Assembly: GCF_042650645.1 (NCBI RefSeq)
Contig: NZ_JBHSBI010000002.1
Location: 62,001 to 126,000 of the forward strand
Direction of reading: 5' to 3'
DNA from: Nonomuraea purpurea
Lineage (GTDB): Bacteria > Actinomycetota > Actinomycetes > Streptosporangiales > Streptosporangiaceae
Length of the DNA: 64,000 bases
Positions 60,559 to 64,000 of this stretch are shown here, in pieces. The position numbers were made by a program, and so were the translations under genes. The notes under the pieces were generated by a model. It was not told where the DNA came from. It worked only from the letters and a program-made list of their open reading frames with translations, and did no database searches. The stretch's first letter is position 1; each line of letters starts with the position of its first letter.

Positions 60559-61329
60559 TCATTTCGCGGCCAGAACCTCGTACGTGACCCTCATCACGCC
60601 GGTGCTCGTGCGTCCGATGGCGGAGAACGCGGCTGCGGAGAGATCGAGACAGCGGCCACCGACGTACGGGCCGCGGTCATTGATGCGGACCGTGACTGAT
60701 TTGTCGGTGTTCGGATTGGTCACGCGGACCTTGCTGCCCAACGGAAGGGTCTTGTGGGCGGCGGTCATGGCCGAAGGATCGAAACGCTCGCCACTGGCTG
60801 TCATCTGGGGTTCGTCGTAGTACGAGGCCCCGCAGGAACCGGAGGAGATCACCCGCTGCTTGGGCTTCGTCACCTCCGTCTTGGCCCTGGGCTCGGCCGC
60901 ATCCTCCGACTTGGAACCCGTCGGTCCAGAGGCGGTGCTCTTGGAGGTCGCGGACCCGTCGGCCTTCGGCGCGGAGCTGGTCGATGCGGAGGCCGTCGGC
61001 TCGGCGACGTTCGGTCCGGAACTCCTCCCTTCTGAGCCCGCGCTCGGTTGCGGCCGAGCACCCGCCGGAGGCTTGGGCGCGGCGGACGGGGTGGACTGGC
61101 GAGCGGCCTCGTTCGGGGTCTTGAACCGGTCGGCACCGTCCATGCCCGACTTGGCCGAGTCGGCCGCGTTCAGGCTGTGCTTGGGGGAGTCGTCGTTGCC
61201 CATGGCTGCCCACGCGGCGGTGGAGGCGGTGGCGATGACGGCCGCGCCTGCGGCAACGGCGGTCCAACGGCGCTTGCCTGAGGACGGCTTACGGTCCAGA
61301 GGAGACTTCTTGTACGAGTGCTGGCCCAA
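60559..61329 (-). CDS. RlpA-like double-psi beta-barrel protein
   Basis: A 256-residue protein. After a basic start there is one membrane/signal segment (WTAVAAGAAVIATASTAAWAA, residues 22-42), a long Ser/Ala/Pro/Thr-rich linker (about 50-155) and the C-terminal RlpA-like barrel (residues about 160-256: ASYYDEPQMTASGERFDPSA, then LPLGSKVRVTNPNTDKSVTV, RINDRGPY). In RlpA the barrel acts as a lytic transglycosylase or peptidoglycan binder, and RINDRGPY is the hallmark. The start appears to be TTG 61329 (GQHSYKK), without a strong Shine-Dalgarno sequence. It is exported or anchored and probably acts on the wall. Confidence 0.85.
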   Translation of the reverse strand: MGQHSYKKSPLDRKPSSGKRRWTAVAAGAAVIATASTAAWAAMGNDDSPKHSLNAADSAKSGMDGADRFKTPNEAARQSTPSAAPKPPAGARPQPSAGSEGRSSGPNVAEPTASASTSSAPKADGSATSKSTASGPTGSKSEDAAEPRAKTEVTKPKQRVISSGSCGASYYDEPQMTASGERFDPSAMTAAHKTLPLGSKVRVTNPNTDKSVTVRINDRGPYVGGRCLDLSAAAFSAIGRTSTGVMRVTYEVLAAK

Positions 61330-61748
61330 GGCAAACCACGGTCCTAGCTAGGGGATAGGGCAAGGAAAGGCCTGGCCAAAGGGTGTGATGTGGGGGATGT
61401 CGGCCAATCCGTAGGCGCGGGCGAGGGGCCCGGGCGGTGACGACGAACATATGCGACAAACAACAAGTAAAGACAACTTAATGGGACGTTCAGTGATATA
61501 TCTCACTTAGGTCACAAGATTGCCCAGAACGCCGAGCGTACGCCGAGGATCTTCACGTTTCCGACGAACAGGAAAATGCGCATCACGCAACCGCCGGTCG
61601 CCCACCCTTGACGATCAACCGCACCCTCAGCCACCAACCGCAGGCGCCCCAACTCACCCGCAAAACCGCACAGCCGCCACCCGCCGCCGTCCAAGCTTCA
61701 AGAGGTTCCCGCGCCTCGCCGCTCAAGCTCGGGGAGATGACCCGAGCC
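61330..61748. other. Intergenic region with AT-rich section
   Basis: No gene is supported here. Positions 61440-61515 are conspicuously AT-rich for this genome and probably contain the rlpA-like gene's promoter (reverse strand, TTGTCT and TATGTT-like elements). A GC-rich leader of about 120 nt follows it, with potential to fold. I do not recognise a riboswitch. Confidence 0.4.
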
Positions 61749-62070
61749 CTCAGACGATTCGCACGACCCGAACCCGGGCGTTGGCCAAGTCCTCAGGCGG
61801 CTCGCACGCCGTGCGGTCCGAGCCTGAGCGTGCGGGAGATTTGCGGGGGCTGTGCGGTCGGAAGGTTGGGTGTTGGTCCTGGCTACGTTCTCAGGTGGTT
61901 CGCATACCGTGCAGTTCAAGCCTGGGGCGGCCCGAGCTCTCGGGTGGTTTGCGCGGCCCGCGCCTGGGTGATGGCCGCGTCTTCGAAGGCGGTTCACGGG
62001 CGTCGGCGCCCGAGCCCGAGCTCGCGGGGGGTTCGCCTGCCGTGTTGCTTGCCTCGGTGAGGGCGAGGTC
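61749..62070. repeat. Second degenerate tandem repeat array
   Basis: Diverged units of about 37-49 bp start near 61749, 61792, 61890, 61939, 61984 and 62021, sharing CTCAGGYGGTTCGCA and a later CGAGCCTGRGCG-like block. No coding frame is convincing. It lies between the rlpA-like gene and ligB, a second array within 2 kb of the first but not obviously the same sequence. Confidence 0.5.
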
Positions 62071-62103
62071 GAGAATGAGGTCGGTTTGGTGTGTGACCGG
62101 GTG

Positions 62104-63627
62104 TCAGAGCATGAGGGAGCGAACCGTGTCGACGGTGTCGGCGTCCTCGACGCGTTTGTCCGGGCGGTAGCGCAGTACGCGGGCGAAGCGCAGGGCCATG
62201 CCGCCCGGGTAGCGGGGGGAGCGCTGGACGCCGTCGAAGGCGATCTCGACCACCAGCTCCGGCCGTAGGTTGACCATCCAGTTGTCGGTCGGGCCCTCGG
62301 CGATCTCCAGGAAGCGCTCGGTCTGCCAGGCCAGCAGTTCGTCCGTGAGTCCCTTGAACGTCTTGCCGAGCATCACGAACCCGCCCTCCGGGTTGCGCGC
62401 CCCCAGGTGCAGGTTGGAGAGCTTGCCCTGGCGGCGGCCGTGGCCCCATTCGGCGGCCAGGACGACGAGGTCGAGGGTGTGCCGGGGTTTGACCTTGATC
62501 CAGCCCGCGCCCCGGCGGCCGGCCGCGTACGGGGAGGAGAGCGACTTGACCACCAAGCCCTCATGGCCCGCCTTGACCACATCGGCGAAGAAGTTCCCCG
62601 CTTCCGTCGCATCACCCGTGACCAGCCGTGGGGTAAGGAGGGTCTGCGGGACCGTACGGGCCAGAGCCTCCTGGCGCGCGGAATAGGGCAGGTCGAGCAG
62701 GTCGGCGCCGTCCACGCGCAGAGCGTCGAAGAAGAAGACGCTCAGCGGCGTCCGTTCGCGGAGCTGGGGGACGTTGATCTTGCTGGTCACGCGGCTCGCC
62801 GTCACCTGGAACGGATGCGGCCGTCCGTCGGGACGCAGCGCGATCACCTCGCCGTCCAGCACCAGATCCTCTGACGGCATCTCCAGCACGGCCTCGACCA
62901 GCTCGGGCACCTGCGGGGTGATGTCGTCGAGCGTACGGGTGAAGACCCGGACCTCCGAGCCCGAACGGTGGGTCTGCACGCGGACGCCGTCGAGCTTCCA
63001 CTCCAGCGCCGCCGGCGTGCCCGCCTTGTCCAGCGCGGCGGCGACATTGGGCGCGCTGCCCGCCAGCATCGGCGCGACCGCCCTGCCCACCTCCAGCCGG
63101 AACTCGTGCAGCGCCGCCACCCCACCCGACAACGCGGCGGCCCCGACGGCGGGCAGCCAGCCGCGGAGCGTGAGCGCACGCCGTACGTCGGCCGACGGCG
63201 CCCCGGACGCCTTGGCCACCGCCTCGATCATGACGCCGTCGAGGGCGCCCTGGCGCAGCTCGCCGTGGAGCAGCCGCCGCATGAACTGCTGCTCCTGGCT
63301 CGTCAGCCCCGCGAACAGCTCGGCCACCAAAGCCTTGCGCGCCGCCTGCGACCCCTGTCCGGAAACCGCCTTGATCCTGGACAGCAGCTCGTCGACCATG
63401 GTCAGCGTGGCGGTGGCGGCCAGCTTGGGCTGGGGGAGGTCCTCCAGCGTGCGCCAGCCCACACCCACCTGCCGCTGGGGCAGCTCGCCCGAGAGGTAGG
63501 AGATCGCGATCCCCGCCTCGTCCGGGCCGACCCGGCCCAGCAGCTCTGCCAGATGGCCGATCTTGCCCAGCCTGGCGGAGGTGCGGGTCACCGCGTCGGA
63601 AACTCGGACCACGTCGATCAGAAGCAC
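62104..63627 (-). CDS. ligB: ATP-dependent DNA ligase LigB
   Basis: A 507-residue ligase, equal in length to mycobacterial LigB. Residues 1-200 are the helical N-terminal domain (LSGELPQRQVGVGWRTLEDLP, then LRQGALDGVMIEAVA). The adenylation motif is EWKLDGVRVQTHR near 208, with the acceptor Lys in KLDG. Motifs III-VI follow (LVLDGEVIALRPDG, FFFDALRVDG, HEGLVVKSLSSPYAAGRRG, KVKPRHTLDLVV). It seals nicks with ATP, beside the essential NAD-dependent ligase. GTG 63627 starts it; the frame to 63954 has no family similarity. Confidence 0.94.
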   Translation of the reverse strand: MLLIDVVRVSDAVTRTSARLGKIGHLAELLGRVGPDEAGIAISYLSGELPQRQVGVGWRTLEDLPQPKLAATATLTMVDELLSRIKAVSGQGSQAARKALVAELFAGLTSQEQQFMRRLLHGELRQGALDGVMIEAVAKASGAPSADVRRALTLRGWLPAVGAAALSGGVAALHEFRLEVGRAVAPMLAGSAPNVAAALDKAGTPAALEWKLDGVRVQTHRSGSEVRVFTRTLDDITPQVPELVEAVLEMPSEDLVLDGEVIALRPDGRPHPFQVTASRVTSKINVPQLRERTPLSVFFFDALRVDGADLLDLPYSARQEALARTVPQTLLTPRLVTGDATEAGNFFADVVKAGHEGLVVKSLSSPYAAGRRGAGWIKVKPRHTLDLVVLAAEWGHGRRQGKLSNLHLGARNPEGGFVMLGKTFKGLTDELLAWQTERFLEIAEGPTDNWMVNLRPELVVEIAFDGVQRSPRYPGGMALRFARVLRYRPDKRVEDADTVDTVRSLML

Positions 63628-64000
63628 ACGCCTATGGTGCCTCACACTGCCGACATTTCCCCAGCCGATATCTGGTGTTGGTGTTGGTGTTGGGCTGCGT
63701 TTGATGGTTGGTTTCGGGGCTGATGTCGGTATCGCGGGCGGTGTGGTGAAAGGGGACTCGCACAACGTGTCTGAGGTTTTGGGGAGATTTGGGAGACTTA
63801 GTGCCGACGTGCGCCGTTTCTGGCGGACGCCGACACCCCAGCGGGGTAGTCGACTGCTGGCGGGCGGTGACGGCTTGAAGGCAGTTGTAGGCCGCCAGCT
63901 CGCGCCGTACGACCAGAGCGCATACCGTACGGCCAGCTCGTGTCCGTGCGACAAACCCGTGCCCGTGCGACCAACTCATGTCGCACAGTCCGGGTCGGTA
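63628..64000. other. Non-coding window end with short repeats
   Basis: No gene is supported. A GGTGTT triplicate lies at about 63675-63695 and CCGTGCGAC repeats occur at about 63940-63990. The latter sit in short open frames that do not look coding. Confidence 0.4.

Noticed and set aside
61330..61510. ydaO-type c-di-AMP riboswitch upstream of the rlpA-like gene
   Set aside because: I could not find the conserved core elements in either orientation, so no call is made.
61520..62170. Forward open frames in the second repeat array
   Set aside because: Low-complexity composition, no family, and frame not preserved across units.

Overview
The window is high-GC DNA with dense genes, short intergenic gaps, many GTG/TTG starts, ATGA/GTGA stop-start overlaps and several apparently leaderless promoters. 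Gene content (LigB-type ATP-dependent ligase, DUF574 methyltransferase, DUF4192, F420-type luciferase-like oxidoreductase, mycothiol-type DinB-fold protein, type III PKS) indicates a filamentous actinobacterium. Streptosporangiaceae (Nonomuraea/Streptosporangium-like) is my best guess, but no 16S gene is present to settle it.

Layout. 1-2.7 kb: AlaX-like editing protein, a small HTH gene plus a ClpN-domain gene under a palindromic operator, and an ECF41 sigma factor. 2.7-7.0 kb: a tRNA-Ala(GGC), an FAD monooxygenase/TetR pair with its own operator, a decayed MNT nucleotidyltransferase beside an intact HEPN gene, and VapBC. 7.1-16.6 kb: a NarL-type two-component system diverging from a DUF6223 membrane gene, a secreted M6 metalloprotease, an unrecognised gene, THEP1-like and P-loop kinase genes, a WYL regulator and an aromatic amino acid decarboxylase. 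16.6-17.1 kb: two DUF4236 paralogues.

17.3-32.1 kb is a complete L-arabinose locus. LacI regulator 1 precedes a YtfQRT-YjfF-type importer (furanose type). A ChvE-GguA-GguB-type importer (pyranose type) follows, then LacI regulator 2 and araB-araD-araA with 4-bp overlaps. Four near-identical 14-bp operators (consensus TGTKARCGHTMACA) lie before regulator 1, ytfQ, chvE and araB. Both regulators carry nearly the same DNA-binding domain, so the locus looks like one regulon controlled by two paralogous repressors.

32-39.6 kb: oxidoreductases, a PrmC-like methyltransferase, a type III polyketide synthase, a DinB-fold protein and a VWA lipoprotein. 39.65 kb: a second, identical tRNA-Ala(GGC) with the same kind of terminator, followed by an orphan Phd-type antitoxin. 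40.3-45.1 kb: a beta-trefoil membrane protein, then a degraded FtsX/ABC transporter whose ATPase is split by a 2.26-kb TnpB-bearing insertion that can be excised in silico to restore the frame. 45.1-49.7 kb: a second two-component system, a small gene with a LexA-like box over its promoter, a TetR regulator, a DUF574 methyltransferase and a GlxA-type regulator. 49.8-60 kb: MFS transporter, PTH2, DUF3616, then a housekeeping-like run (membrane-anchored protein, ftsH, DUF937, maf, EI24, DUF4192, DUF1707). 60-64 kb: two degenerate tandem-repeat arrays flank an RlpA-like gene, and ligB closes the window.
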